Source: Geosiphon pyriformis (Eukaryota; Glomeromycota; Glomeromycetes; Archaeosporales; Geosiphonaceae). Taken from it: 64,000 bases of DNA. The translations under genes were made by a program, and so were the position numbers. The notes beneath the pieces were generated by a model. That model did not search any database, was not told the origin of the DNA, and was given only the letters and a program-made list of their open reading frames with translations. The stretch is taken from NCBI GenBank assembly GCA_016748015.1, contig JAAOMT010000096.1, positions 242,039-306,038 of the forward strand, read 5' to 3'. Of this stretch, positions 23,900 to 36,880 are shown one piece after another. How positions within the stretch are numbered: the first letter of the stretch is position 1; each line of letters begins with the position of its first letter.

Positions 23900-26400
23900 C
23901 ACCAATTAAAGAATAGAATTATAGCAGTTATGTTATTTTTTATTAACAATACAAACTATTTTCCACCTTGAAATTTTTTCAAAAAAATTAGTGGTTGTGA
24001 TTTTATGAGATTAATATATTAATTGAATCCTTTACTCATTTAATTTGCTTCTTTGATTAAATTTATTTCAATTGGTTTCATTGCCAGACAATACTTGTTT
24101 TCTTTGTTATTTTATCCCAAAATTTAACAATATAACTCCCAAATTTTTAATATTTGTGTTTATAAATATATTTTTGGTTGTGTTATTTAAACACTAGACT
24201 TAACAACAAACTTGTATAATGCTTAGTATTAATAATGCTATAATCAAAGTATTTTATTCAATTTAGTAATCTTTTAGTAAATTTTGTTATAGTTTAACCA
24301 AATGTAAGCTAATATTAAAAAAATTAATAACAAATAAAGACATATCGTATATGACCGAAAAGAAGAAACCTATTTTTGTGATCATCAAGCCCTCTAAAAT
24401 GGAAAGTTTCTTATGGTTCGAATCTTTCACGTATATAATAGTACAAATAATCAACAGAAAAAAAGTCTCTTTTTTGCTTTTTCTGTTTTTTTATATATTA
24501 TTTCAGATGCACTTTAATGAATTAAAAGTAATAATTAAAATATAGATATAGTAAAATTAAATATTGAAGATTATAAAAAAATAGTATATTAAAAGAAAAT
24601 AAATATATTATTTTTAGTATTAATAAGTATTAAATATTAAATATTAATATTGACAAATTTTATATTATGATAGGATTATAAATTATTTAAAAAAAATTAA
24701 AGGTTTCTTATTTTCAAACTTATTATTATTTTATAAATTTTTTCTGAAGCTAAAAGTTTTTTATTTTCGAGGATTACCTATTTTGGTCATATAAAGTAAA
24801 AATATTAAATCAACAATTATTTTTCGTATATGATTATATAAGACATTTTTATTTTATTCGTATTTTAATATTTACAGCCACTGTTACTGGTATAATTTTT
24901 ATATTTTTCTCTCTGTTTTGTATTTATTTTGTGAAAAATAATTCCAATTGCTTTCTAGCTCTAGCAGTGAAAGGTCTTTTAAGTATAATAACTTAACTTA
25001 GAAGGTTGTTAATTAGTTTAAAGAGTCATAATATAACTGTTAATTTTTAGTGAATTTTGAGTACTTTTTTTTTATGTGTCCAAACTCAATAATAGAGTGG
25101 TCAATCCAAAAGTAAAAAATATAAATAAAATAAATTTAGAATGTTAATTTCCAATCTTAATTTCAAACCAGTTTTGCAAGCTGTTCATTTTGAATTATTA
25201 GATCTCAGTTTAAAACGGGGTTTAAAATGGTTTAATATTTAAAAATTTAACAATTAATCTACCAAAGATTAATTGGGTTTTTAGGTTTATCAAAATTTAA
25301 AGACCAATAATAATATTTAAGCAGAGAAAGAAATAATTGTTTTAACATTAATTATTTCATAGAAAATTAAAGAATCACATTTTAAAATGTTATTTTTTGA
25401 ATTTAGAACATTAAAAGAAATTTATTTTATAATTGGTTTTTAAATAAGAATTTGTAAATATTTGAAAAAAGAATTTGAAAAATTCGAAATTAATAAAAGT
25501 TGTTATTTTACTTTAAAACTATTTATATACCGTTTTTTTGAAAAAATTTCAATGTTTTGTTATTGGTCTAATTGTTGTTTTTAATTATTTTCTTAATGGG
25601 GCTAATTTACTGTTAAGAATTTATTTTAATAACTTTTTTAAACGTCCTCAATTTTATTAATTTAATATTTGTATAATTTTTTGTCCTGTTGGCATGTTTT
25701 TTAAATATATAATAAATTAAAATTTATGATAAATTATTTTCAAGTGTAAAATTTTCAAGTTTAACTTATTTGAAAAAATTGAAAAAAGTGTAATAAAAAT
25801 TATTTTTTTGCTTAATATATTACTTAACATTTTAATTGACATTTTTAACTATTAGATAAAGTAAATATTAGTTAAACTGTTTGAATTAAACCATTTTCTA
25901 GATGACTATATTTTAATTCTATTTTATAAATTTGTAAATATATTTTAATATTTTTGAAAATAGTAAATATTTTGAAAAGTATAAAAAATGTTTTAACCAA
26001 ATTTTTAAATCTTCAAATATGTTACTGTTGATGTTGTTTTTGATTAAGTTATGCAATATTCGAAAAACCATTTTTATATTTTTTTGATATCTCAAATTTT
26101 TTGTGGTTATATTTATTAACTTTTAATTAAAAGTAGTTGTTGGTTTGTTGTTTTTCAAGTTTTTTTAATTAAAAAACCGTAAATATTATCAAAATTATTA
26201 TTAAAACATTTATTTTTTAAAAAGAAAAAGCTTTTAAGAATTATTCAAAAGTTTAAAATTATTAAATTCTAAATTAATTTTAATAAAAGTAGTAGTTAAT
26301 TGATTAATTCTAATTAAAACAAAAACTAATTTCAAAAGTAATTTTAATTTGGTTAAACGGTGTTTCAAGGGTCTGTATGAAATCTTAATTACGCAACATG
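23900..26400. other. AT-rich intergenic stretch
   Basis: No supported gene. A 64-codon frame at 24351-24545 is Lys/Phe/Ile-rich and of low complexity and is not called. Confidence 0.5.
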
Positions 26401-26401
26401 A

Positions 26402-27090
26402 GAAATGGAACAGGCACAAAAACGTATGGACAATGAGGTAGCGAATATTGTGGACTGGGAGATAAACATGGAAGTTTGATACCTGGACTCCGCCTTTGAA
26501 ATTGGAGATCACAAGCAAGAAGTCAGCAGGTTTTCGCAGATACGCGATGAAGGCTCTATACAGCTTGTTGCCAGGCACTGAAAGGAAAAAAATTTACAAA
26601 AGTATTTCAGCTTCAAATATTTCAAATGTGGCCATGTTGAGTCATTAGATCATGTCTTAGGTGTTGTGCTAACATGGAGGTAAGAGTGTCCATTTTGTGT
26701 GGATGCGAAATTTCTAAATCTGTGGTTGGCAAACATTGATATAATTTGGCTATTTGGCTGTTTTGAGAGGTTCTGAGTCAAGAATTTATGCTAAAACTCG
26801 TGCGAGAACATGAATGACGCTGGCCAAGAGATTCGTTTTCAAGGCTTAGGACGTAGATTCATATAAGGCTTTCAGCTGCCAAAATTGGCCATAGTAAAGA
26901 TTGTGGAATTTGTCAGGATCATGGATATAGAAAAGAAGTGATTTCAGTTGGAGAAAGATGGTTTGATTGAGGATGAGGATGCTGAAATTATCAATCCTGT
27001 GATAGTTTCAATAAGGAAATTTTGCATATGGTGGTAAGGTGTGGCATTTTATTAGTGGAATGGGTTTGAGGAAAGGTTACAAATGGTCTC
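26402..27090 (+). pseudogene. decayed ORF of about 230 codons, unidentified
   Basis: A single plus-strand frame keeps protein-like composition over almost 700 bp, broken by about nine single stops. Pieces in order include EMEQAQKRMDNEVANIVDWE, YLDSAFEIGDHKQEVSRFSQ, IRDEGSIQLVARH, FKYFKCGHVESLDHVLGVVL, ECPFCVDAKFLNLWLANIDI, KLAIVKIVEFVRIMDIEKK and EKDGLIEDEDAEIINPVIVS. Most stops sit where one C-to-T or G-to-A change from Trp, Gln or Arg would create them. The CGH...ECPFC spacing hints at a zinc-binding fold, but I cannot assign a family. The absence of frameshifts over this length argues for point-mutation decay of one exon or an intronless gene. Confidence 0.42.
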
Positions 27091-27149
27091 GAATGCTACT
27101 AGTATGTTAGGTAAAAGTTTGCTAATTTTGCCTTGATATGTAGAAAGCA

Positions 27150-29200
27150 CATGAGTCATGTTTTAATATAAAATATGTAACTGTTATGCATTTAAAAAAA
27201 TATATTTTTGAGTAAGAAATAATTTGATAATATAATATTAAATCGATATCAAAAATTTTACTTTAGCATCCAATATGTACATATTCTATATTAAACACAA
27301 TTTATGCTTTTATTCCACATTTGATTAGCCACATATTATTCAAATTAATTTTTAGATATTTGAGAAATTTTTCATTTGAAAATATAATAATTAGTTTAAA
27401 CCTATTAAAAATTTTATTTATATGTGTTGAAAACGCATGATTCACATCTATAGTAACTATTTTGTATTTAGAATAAACAGTAGAAGGATCACACTTTGTC
27501 AAATCAATAAAAAAATTTAAAAATTTAAAAAAAAAAACAAATATGTTGGTTGTTTTGAACTTATTTTAATTAAATAGAGTTTGTAATTGTTAATTTTCTA
27601 AACAATTAATTACAGAATTATTTAACAAATATGGATTTATTCAAATCTAATAAAGCAAATTATTAAAAATTCACTTTTATTTTTATTTACTATCTTAATA
27701 ATCAGATATTTAATTTATTTTTAAGTAAAAATAATCAGTATTAAACTATTGTTCTCCAATTAAAAAACTCATTTGACATTTTCATTTTCTTTAATATCAT
27801 TTATGTATTTCTTTATTGTCTTTTGCATTTTTATTGTACGACACTTTTATCTTTGTTGAATATAGAAAAAAAAACTCAATATTCAATTAAATAAACAATT
27901 TATGACTTCCGTTAAAATTTTTACCATTCTAAAATGTAATCATCTAATTGTTGAAAAAAAAATTCATTATTGCCTAATTAACAATAATTAAAAAAAAAAC
28001 CACAATTTGCTATTAAAAAAAGCTTTAACGTACAATAATTTAGAAAATTTTAATTTTGTAAAATATAAAAAGATTGGGAATATTTATTAATATCAAAAGT
28101 AAATATTCTAAATTTTTTTGGTTAAAAAGTTTATTAGAAAATCCAAAATGAGAAAATTGGGTAAATTAATAAAAAAATAGGTTTTCACAAAAGCCAGATT
28201 GTTATTTAATTCAATTTTTAAGAAATTTACAAAAAGAAATATTGGAAAACTTTTTGATTACATAATTATTTATAAAATTTTTGAAAAATTTATAAAAATA
28301 AACTTTATTCTACAATAAATTGAAAAATAAGTTTCAAACTTTTCGAAAAATTAAATATTTTAGGTATTATACTTTTTTGTTATTTGCCAATATGTTTTTT
28401 TTATACAAGTTTTAAATAATATTTTTTAATTTTATTAAAACTTAATAAAAATAATTAAAAATAATAAATATTAGTAATATTTTATTTAAAAATCAAAAGC
28501 TTTTTTTAATTAAAACTGTAAATATTAAATAAAATTTAAATAATTTCAAACGTAAAAAATAATTTATGTTCTAGAATATGAAATTTAATTAATCTTTAAA
28601 AGTTATAAGGTTAGAGTAAATTTTATTAAATATTTTTAAAATTTTCAAAGTTATTTTTAGAAGGAGTTTTTTGATTGTGTTTTTTAGAATATTTAAAAGA
28701 AAAATCCTTTTTCATATTCAGCCAAAAAAGTAACGTGTTTAGGCTTTTATTGCAGTGGCCAAACTTCTTGATGGCAAAATTGATTAAATTTTGATTTCAG
28801 TGGTTAAAAATCTCCCGATCGGGGCAAATTAATATCATTACTAAATATCAAAATAAGTCGTCACTTTAAACGCCAAATCCCAGAAACGGGATGACAGATG
28901 ATCACATGCTTTAATTAAATATCTAGCATGTTTTAAAAATCGGCGATCAAAGAAAGTAAATCACATGCATGTGGGAAATTTTTTTTCAACTGTCAATATA
29001 ATACAGCTGCAGTAAGATATTTTACTTTAACTCACAACGCAAACGCTATGCTATGAATTTTTGATTACCAACTTGCATATTTAAAATTTCATTACATACC
29101 AGATTTAATGAAGACTAAGTTTATCCCATCACCCTGTGATATTTTGTTTTCTTTGTCTCATGATATAATCTGATTTTTCATATTTAAGGATGGGTGAGGT
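27150..29200. other. AT-rich intergenic stretch upstream of the F-box gene
   Basis: No gene seen. The last 500 bp (from about 28700) have higher complexity, including a CCCGATCGGG palindrome near 28818, and probably contain the 5' flank of the gene starting at 29307. Confidence 0.5.
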
Positions 29201-29306
29201 TAAGAATTCAAGTTTAATGAAATAGCAAGAAACTCAAATTGTCCTTTAAGAAATTTTCTTTCCCGTTTGACAACCCATCCTTCTTTCTTTTTTTTTTTTG
29301 AAGCAA

Positions 29307-30487
29307 ATGACAATGATTCAGATTTTCAGGATGAAAAATAACAATCAACCAGAACTTATCTTCGAGAAAAACACTATTATTTCAACAAAATGCAGAAAAG
29401 TCTCGAAAAAATTTGAATACTGGCTTGGGGTCAACAGTGCAATATCTGATAAACGACTCTTAAATAAATCTCTTGATCTCGAAGAACGATGGTCGCTAGA
29501 AATTTTTTCAAATATTTGCTGTTATCTGACACCCGTGGATCTCTGTTCATTACAAAAAACTTGTAAATATTTTAACAACCTATTAAGATCACCAATTGAC
29601 TTGATAACACAAAAAATATGGGAAACTTCACGAGTTCGCTTTTGTCCCTACTTAACTCTATCACCACCTGAGGGAATGTCTGAGCAAGAATATCAACGAA
29701 TTACAGATTTTTCATCTGGTTGTCAACTATGTGGTGACAAAGAGGTGCCCACAAGAATTTATTGGACTGTTGAAATTCGGTGTTGTAAAGAATGTCTCAA
29801 GAAAAAAGTTGTAAGGTAAATATAATATTTTTTAGCAAGAGTTTTCGCAAATGGAACGTTCAGAGTATTCTTTCATTTGTTATTTTCCGATTTTTGTGGA
29901 TTGATAACAGTAAGCAACACCTGAAAAAAGAATGGGATCTCCCTCAAGAATTAATAGACTCACTTCCGACCATGACTCAGCATGATATTTTTGACGATGG
30001 TGAAATTTATCTCTGGAAATCAGACATAAGCACCGTGATAAATGAATATTTACTACTTTCTGTGTTCGCTGCTCAAGAATGGCTCTATGAAATTTCATCA
30101 CAATCAAAAATTATTGCACAAAAAACAGCTGAACGTGAATCATGGGATAAAAGGCGTATTCTATGCAAAATTCTGACGGAAAATACTAAATATAAGGAAT
30201 TGTTACAAAAGCTATTTGATTCTTTCGGAATTGATCCAAATGTTTTTTGCTATGCTCTACAAAAGAGCAAAGATTACAAGAACTTTCTTGATGATATTAA
30301 GATGCGGCCATTTGGGCGACGTAATTGGGAAACGATCAAACGAAAATTGAGCAACGATATCAATTTAATTTTAAACGATCTGCACGAAAAGGAAAATTTA
30401 AAAGAATTGGGAGGGAATGATAATTGGAAAGATTTGTGCCCAGCCCAAGAAAGAATGAAAATTGGAAAAGTAAATGATGTTGAATGA
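29307..30487 (+). CDS. F-box protein with CxxC zinc-binding segment (copy A, two exons)
   Basis: Exons 29307-29815 and 29911-30487 give 361 aa. The intron donor is GTAAAT, the acceptor is TAACAG, and it splits an AGT codon. Residues 63-97 form an F-box (LEIFSNICCYLTPVDLCSLQ onward), expected to bind Skp1 in an SCF ubiquitin ligase. Residues 139-163 carry CQLC and RCCKEC, a likely four-Cys zinc site typical of a fungal F-box family. The rest is charged and helical, beginning KKEWDLPQELIDSLP and continuing through DIFDDGEIYLW. Start choice: the first ATG after a long pyrimidine tract; the frame is open a little further upstream only from a non-ATG codon. The gene at 52027-53290 is a paralogue with the same intron position and phase, which supports the splice site. 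The substrate is unknown. An alternative third exon is listed separately. Confidence 0.82.
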
Positions 30488-30753
30488 GTTTTTACTTTAC
30501 TGGCTTGAGAAAAGACATTCGGTGAGAGGAAATTACAATGAAATTTATTGAAAACTTTTACTCTTTTTAATATATTGATTTGGTAGCAATTATTGAAAAT
30601 AAAAATTTAAAAATCAACCTGTAACAAAACTCTAGATTTAATTTGTAACACTTTAGATGTCAAATTCTGTTTATAAGAAAAATCCCGGATCACTTCCTAA
30701 CATCGAGGCATCAGTTAATTATCTGGATTTAACATTTTTCGCCGGTTTTGCAG

Positions 30754-30972
30754 ATTCGAAAAAGAAGTGCTACAACACGGGATAATTGCGACCTTCGGTT
30801 TCGAGAGAATAAATTGGAAATTAAGCTCAATGGAATGATTTCCGGTTTTAGAAGCTATAATTTTCAAATATTGGATTTTACGCATTTGGAAGAGATTAGG
30901 AATCTTGAACATACTTGGTATTTGAAGCCCACAAACCAAGAACTTGAACATTTGAAAATTAGAGAGTGCTAA
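30754..30972 (+). CDS. possible extra 3' exon of the copy A F-box gene
   Basis: After a TTTTGCAG acceptor, the frame is open for 72 codons with ordinary protein composition (IRKRSATTRDNCDLRFRENK, later LEEIRNLEHTWYLKPTNQ). It would join in frame to copy A if splicing used the GTAAAT at 30470, 18 bases before the copy A stop. The resulting intron would be 284 bp, long for this locus, and the paralogue shows no matching tail. It may equally be an old remnant or chance. Confidence 0.22.
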   Translation: MRKRSATTRDNCDLRFRENKLEIKLNGMISGFRSYNFQILDFTHLEEIRNLEHTWYLKPTNQELEHLKIREC

Positions 30973-30999
30973 GGAATGTTTTCAGAGTTGAATATTTAA

Positions 31000-33300
31000 A
31001 AGTTCATTTTTAGAGAAAAAAATTTTCAAAACTAAAAAAACCAGTTTTGGAATTTTGGCGCTGATCTGATTATCGACTCTTTGAACTCTAGCATTTTAGG
31101 AACAAATCACATCAAAAAGTCCAGAACATATTCTTAAAAATTTTCAACTAGTGTCTTGAGTTGAATATCTGAATGATAATATTAAATGAAATACTGCCTA
31201 ACTGATCCTGAAAAATGACGATTCAATAGTGTGGACTCCTGCCGCTTGTTATTAAGTAAAAATCCAAACTAAAAAGTATAGCATTACATTTATATCCATT
31301 TTTATATATCAGTTCAATCTCAAAGAATAGATGAAAACTAAATTCGGTTTAACATGAGAATCTTTTATGACTACCTTCATTTCCAAAAGAGCAAGAAATT
31401 CAGCAGATTTAGATTAATATAACATTAGAAATTGAAAAGTACTCCCAGATATGAATTTTGCTATGTGACTTTTAACTTGATTTGCTTTTTGCTATTTATT
31501 TGTATCGATTTTCAAAAAAAAATTCCCCAAACAAAAATTTGTTTTGTACATCTGTTCCACAAATTCATTTACCCAGACACTCTTGCCTCTATTTGAACAA
31601 GGCTGATTTTACCTTTAAAAACATGATTATCATCAATTTAAACATATAGGGTAAGCACCAAAAAAATGGGCTGGATATAACTTTTTTGATTCACAAAATT
31701 ATTATTTGAGCTATTGATTGCCAAAATAATAATACAAAGCAGGATAATAAAATACAGAATTAGGAAAATGAAGAATTCCAGCGTAGAAAAAAACAATTAA
31801 AGGCGAAAAGTTGATCAATGCCAAAGTTTTCCTCTAAAAGATCGACTTTAGAAATGGGTATATCCAATTGAATAAAATTATTAAAATGATTATGTACACT
31901 AAGGTCTCATTGAAAAAAACTTTTTAAGTTTTTTCACATAACAAGACCGAATTTTTATATATTAAAATGCAAATGAAAATTATTTTTTTTAAATACTTTA
32001 AGAACATGTCACATAAAAGGTAAGTATCTAATTTAAAAAATCAATCAAGATATAAAATGTTTTAATGAAAATTTGTTAAATAGTTTTAAACTCTAAAGTT
32101 CATTTAAGAATGTATCCCAATATATTCTAATGAACTTTGAACTTTTGAAAATAGATTCTAAAATTTCAAAAAGCGATCTAAAAGAAAACATAGCACAAAA
32201 ACAAAATTAATGTAATTAAAGAATGCTTTTTAAAATAAATAAATATCGAAGCCAATATTTAATTATATTAAACAATAATTTTTTATTTGACCTATTACAT
32301 TTATCATCAAATGTTTATTTTTTGAACTTGGAATAGTTATTTATTTGTAAAAAAAATTTTTTTTTTAATGATCAATCTTATATATATTATTTTTGATATA
32401 AAATAAAAATCAGTCTTTTGAAACCATAAAAAAATCATTAAAAAACCATCTTTTAAATTTATAATATAAAATATTTTTTGTTTTTTTGTTTTTTGAAAAA
32501 TATTCAATAAATATTAATTATAACAAATTTGAAGTCAAAATATTTAAAAGATTAAACAAAAAAAATTATATTTGAAATAAAGAAATAAAAAAGAATCAAT
32601 AATTAAATTTATTTTAAAACAGAATTTTTGTTAAATATGATATCTAAAATTAATTTTAATAATATCTATTTTTTTTTAAAATAATTATTTTCAAATGCTA
32701 GTTTTTTATAACGCTTAAATTAAGACTATTAGAACATTTCTTTTTAATCATTGAAAAAATATTTTTTGTATACGAAAAGAAAATTGAAAAATTCTTTTTT
32801 TTTCAATTTATTTATATTGAAATTTTATTAAAAAAATTTTAAATAAAATAAGTATAAGACAATTGATTTTGAAAAAAGTATTTTTTTATCCTAATATAAT
32901 GAATAAATTAATTGAATTAAATAATATATATTTAAAATTTTGAAAAAAATGAGATTAAAATAAACATTTTTTATTATTGTTTTTTTTTCACCAACTTTTA
33001 TTATAAAAAAAAAGGTTAAAGTAACTTTATTTATTTTATTAAAAAGAATATATCATAAAAATTTTATAAGTTTCAATTATAAAATTAATAAAAATAGATT
33101 TTAAAATTTTTATAATAAAAATACAAATGAAATTTTTTTTAAAATATTTTTTTCAATTATAAATTTTGTAGTATTTAAAATAAATCTACAAGAAAAAAAC
33201 TATTATGACATTTTAAAAAATGATTTTGAATAAAATTTATTTTTTTTGTTATTAAAGAATAATTTATTCAATTTGATCAATTATTCATTTGAATAAGATT
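31000..33300. other. intergenic, AT-rich from about 32.0 kb
   Basis: No supported gene in either strand. The segment 31.0-31.9 kb is of moderate complexity but without an open frame. The rest is AT-rich. Confidence 0.5.
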
Positions 33301-33310
33301 AAAAATAATA

Positions 33311-33464
33311 CCAAAAGTTGCTGACTTATAGATTCTCGACATAATATAATTCAAAGAGTTTTATCCCTATATAATTGTAAATACCCGGGTATAAAATTCA
33401 AAAGTTTTAGACCTAAAATCAATAGTGTTTTGTGTAATAAAGTCTACAAGTCAGCAACTTATGG
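33311..33464. mobile_element. MITE with about 22-bp terminal inverted repeats (Tc1/mariner type)
   Basis: The left end CCAAAAGTTGCTGACTTATA and the right end, reverse complemented, CCATAAGTTGCTGACTTGTA match at 18 of 20 positions and continue with GA. Both ends are flanked by TA (33309-33310 and 33465-33466), the target duplication of Tc1/mariner elements. The 154-bp interior has no ORF, so this is a non-autonomous element mobilised in trans. Related full-length copies would be expected elsewhere in the genome. Confidence 0.7.
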
Positions 33465-33492
33465 TAGATCATGGCTATACTTGTAATGGCTT

Positions 33493-33524
33493 TAAAAAAA
33501 AAAATTTTTTTGGGGGGGGGGGGG
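33493..33524. repeat. A-T-G homopolymer cluster
   Basis: Consecutive runs of about 11 A, 7 T and 12 G, right beside the MITE. The G run is striking in such AT-rich DNA and is a likely indel or assembly-error hotspot. Confidence 0.85.
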
Positions 33525-33973
33525 TTACAACTCATTGAATATGCTCTCAACAATACAGAATACCCTTTCTACTCAAGTACTTTGGGTACTAAAATGGATA
33601 TTGGAAATACCAAGATACATCAATCAACAATTTACGGTAATTCTAAAAGCAATTTTCTCATACTCTATGCTGATAACAATCGGTGTGGTTTATAGTTAGG
33701 TTACAAAAAAATGGTTATTTTAGCAATATCTATTTACGCAAATAACACTTTGAGCATTTGAAAATGGTTTCTAAGAATGTGATAGCATATTTTGTTTAAA
33801 AAAATAACCCCCCAATTTTAGAGAGTAGACGTAAAACAATTGGCTCTTTAAAATTTTCTTCTTTTACTCATTTTAGTTTAACGTCCATTCAGTTAAGCAA
33901 AACCGCTTTCTAACTCTATTAGGAAATATTTGCTGTTATACACTTGTACGCTTGACCGATTTTCATTACAAAT

Positions 33974-34159
33974 ATGATAAAATGCCATTTAAGCCTGGAA
34001 ACGACAATCATTTTCACCACTTTTGACGAGTTTTTGCATGAGATAACGCAAACGAAGGAATTTGTGACACAATGGAATATTAAAAGGAAAATAACATTGT
34101 CAAAAGCTAGTAAAAAAATTTATCAAGATCATCAATATTGTTTAACGTTAAAAATGTAA
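33974..34159 (+). CDS. short ORF, possibly a transposase-derived remnant
   Basis: A 61-codon frame with an ATG start (LETTIIFTTFDEFLHEITQT, then KEFVTQWNIKRKI). The pattern is loosely like the N-terminal DNA-binding part of FAR1/MULE-type transposases found in these genomes, but no Cys/His ligands follow. The upstream 100 bp is also of raised complexity. Probably not a functional gene. Confidence 0.2.
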   Translation: MIKCHLSLETTIIFTTFDEFLHEITQTKEFVTQWNIKRKITLSKASKKIYQDHQYCLTLKM

Positions 34160-34253
34160 ATTACAACTTTTGCTAAATATATGTACATGTACATGTATAA
34201 TGATTTGAACAACTTGTTAACACTGCCATTTCCCGGTACAGAAAGTGATTGTT

Positions 34254-34258
<5 letters not shown>

Positions 34259-34286
<28 letters not shown>
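34259..34286. repeat. poly-T tract (28)
   Basis: Uninterrupted T28. It could be slippage or the poly(A) end of a minus-strand retroposed copy, but no recognisable body or target duplication is visible. Confidence 0.9.
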
Positions 34287-34319
34287 GAAAAATCTAAAAT
34301 CATCCCAGACTTTGCAAGC

Positions 34320-36880
34320 TTCACTTAATAAATTTAAATAAAACAAAATTCATGACAAACCAAGTGACTTCATTTTTATGTCCTTACTTATTCGAAGAAA
34401 GAAATATTAACAATTTCAAATATTCGGAAAACGAGTCTATAAATTTGAATCGATTCAACAAAACAAAGCTTTGAATACATGATAAGCCATTTACCCATTT
34501 GATAATAAGTAAATAATTAAAAATAAAAGATATAAAAATATTACTCAAATTGACATTTTAAACTAAGGATTGTATATATTTTAAACAGAAACACAATTAT
34601 CAAAGATTTATCAGTAAAAAAGCTAAGAATGATTCTATTTAAACCGATTATTAGTATGCTTATTTCTTTCATGTTAATCTCTTCTTTAAAAAAAAAAACC
34701 TTGTGTCAGATTTGGTATTTATAATTCATAAAAAACTATTACAATTTAAATAATTTGAAAATTTTCTCTAAATATTAGATATTATTTAAAAATTTATATA
34801 AATTAAAGTCTATGTTTATAATTAATGAGGATTCTCTGATATCATAATTTAATAAATGTAATGTTGATCAAAAGATATATTTTCTTTATTTAAATTGAAA
34901 AAGGTTTCATTAATAATAATTTTTAAATCCAAAATTTTCAAAAATTAAACACAAATTTATATTGTTTTACAATAATATTTTTTGAATAATCAAAAAAAAA
35001 TTTTGGCTCATTATAATAAAAACATAAAAATTTCTCTGGTTTGTAGTCTGCTGTGTATATATTTAACTGCAAATTTTTTTTTCAAGTGCTAGTTATTATT
35101 CAATTTATAAAAATTAAAAATATTACATACAATATTTTTGAAAATAGATTGAATTTTTAAATTGAGAAAATAAATTCACTTATTAAAATTAATTTTATTA
35201 ATGTTAATAATAATAATAATAATATCAAGTTTTGGTAAAAAATTTTCATTTTCATTTTCTTTAAAGCTTTGCTATTTGCCGTTCAAACAATTTTTTACAC
35301 ATTTTGCTAGTTTGAATTTAAGTGGGACGAAAATTTTTTTAATTATTTAAAGTAATTAAAATAATTAAAGCGGTTATAATGAAAGTTTTTAATATCGTCA
35401 CCGAAATTTTTCAAGATTGCAAAAACTTTTAAAATAAACATTTACTTTAATTCATTTACCTAATTTCATCCAAAAAATTTATTAAAAATTTATTATAAAT
35501 CTCAATTTTTGAAAAATAATCATTAAAAACTTAAGAAATACATGAATGAGAATTGTAAATTGTTCTCTTCTGTTTTTCTCTATACCAACGTTTATTAATT
35601 AAATTTCGAATAAATTTGTTATAAATTGAAGATCCCTCGTATTTTCTGGTTTTTGACATGGTAAGTGCAATTCCCGTAACGATAAGATAATTAAATTTTA
35701 GTTTCATAATAAATTTTTAATTGTAAACAAAAGTCGTTGGAGAGAGAACCTCTTATAGTTGATGCAAAAGAAATTTCTGAATCTTATTTTTTTATACAAA
35801 TTTATAATTAAATCGTTGAATTTTTTTTAATCTGATTGACAAATATAACATTTGTAATATTTTACAGACAAAATTCTATAGTTTAATAGCCTTGTTTATT
35901 CTGAACAGTTTTTTTATTACGTCAATTAAATAATAATTCAGGTTACTAAAAGTTTTCTTTTCTAGCTTATACAATTTATAAAATTATTTTACATAAATAA
36001 CTTTGTCGATTGTAACGAAAGAACTTATCTGAATGAATACATAAATGAATACATAAATGAATGAATAAATAAATGAATGAATGAATGGAATCTATGGCAT
36101 TCTTAATAATCCTTTTTTATTTTTTAGGTTATGAGATTTTTACTTAACTTATTCACATATCAATACAGCGATGATAAAAATTATTAACAAACACATAATA
36201 CATGTATTTCTTAATACATTCCCATACTGTCTATGCATCCTGACTTTATTTCCAAACAGTCTTATCCATATCCTAATAAATTGAAAATAATATCTATATA
36301 CTTATCATAGAAACCCAAATTTATGCAAAGATAAATTTAATATTTTGTTCAAGTTCTTGAAGAGAATGATTTTAATTAACAAGTCTTCATTTAATCTTTC
36401 AAAATTATTTTTATAATTTACATAACAATAATTTTTGAATGTGCAAAACTTTGATTTTTTTTTTTAACAATGTGTTAAATATTTTTATATATTAAATCTT
36501 GATTTAAATCCATTGATTGAACAAAAAAATTTTTTAAAATAATTAAATTATTAAAAATTCACCAAATTTTTAAAAGTTTTTCATTTCACTAATTGTTATT
36601 TAAAAAATAAAAGGTTTTTCAATTTGGTATAAATATGTTAAATTTATTTGGAAAATAAAATATATAACTTTTTATAAAAAATTTTAAAAGTGTTTTTGAT
36701 TAACAACTTTGAACAATTTTCATCATGATATTTGATCACGAGCTTCAAAGATTTTATAAACAGACCTTATCAATGTCCATCAACTTTAAAATACTGGTTA
36801 TGTTAATTGAAAATTTTGTATGAGGCAATAATAAAAAATTTCGATAAATTTATTCCCTTATAAATCTGTGATTTTCTATG
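34320..36880. other. intergenic, no supported gene
   Basis: AT-rich with stops throughout. It includes a degenerate 4-bp (GAAT/AAAT) repeat at about 36030-36089. Confidence 0.5.
36030..36089. repeat. degenerate (AATG)n repeat
   Basis: Tandem GAATGAATACATAAAT-like units followed by ATGAATGAATGAATGG. Tetranucleotide slippage repeat in non-coding DNA. Confidence 0.8.

Noticed and set aside
24414-24426. GGTTCGAATC, resembling a tRNA T-loop
   Set aside because: The flanking stem does not pair and no other tRNA arm is present.
26234-26578. 114-codon minus-strand frame
   Set aside because: It lies antisense to the decayed plus-strand ORF at 26402, and half of it extends into AT-rich DNA with Lys/Leu/Phe composition.
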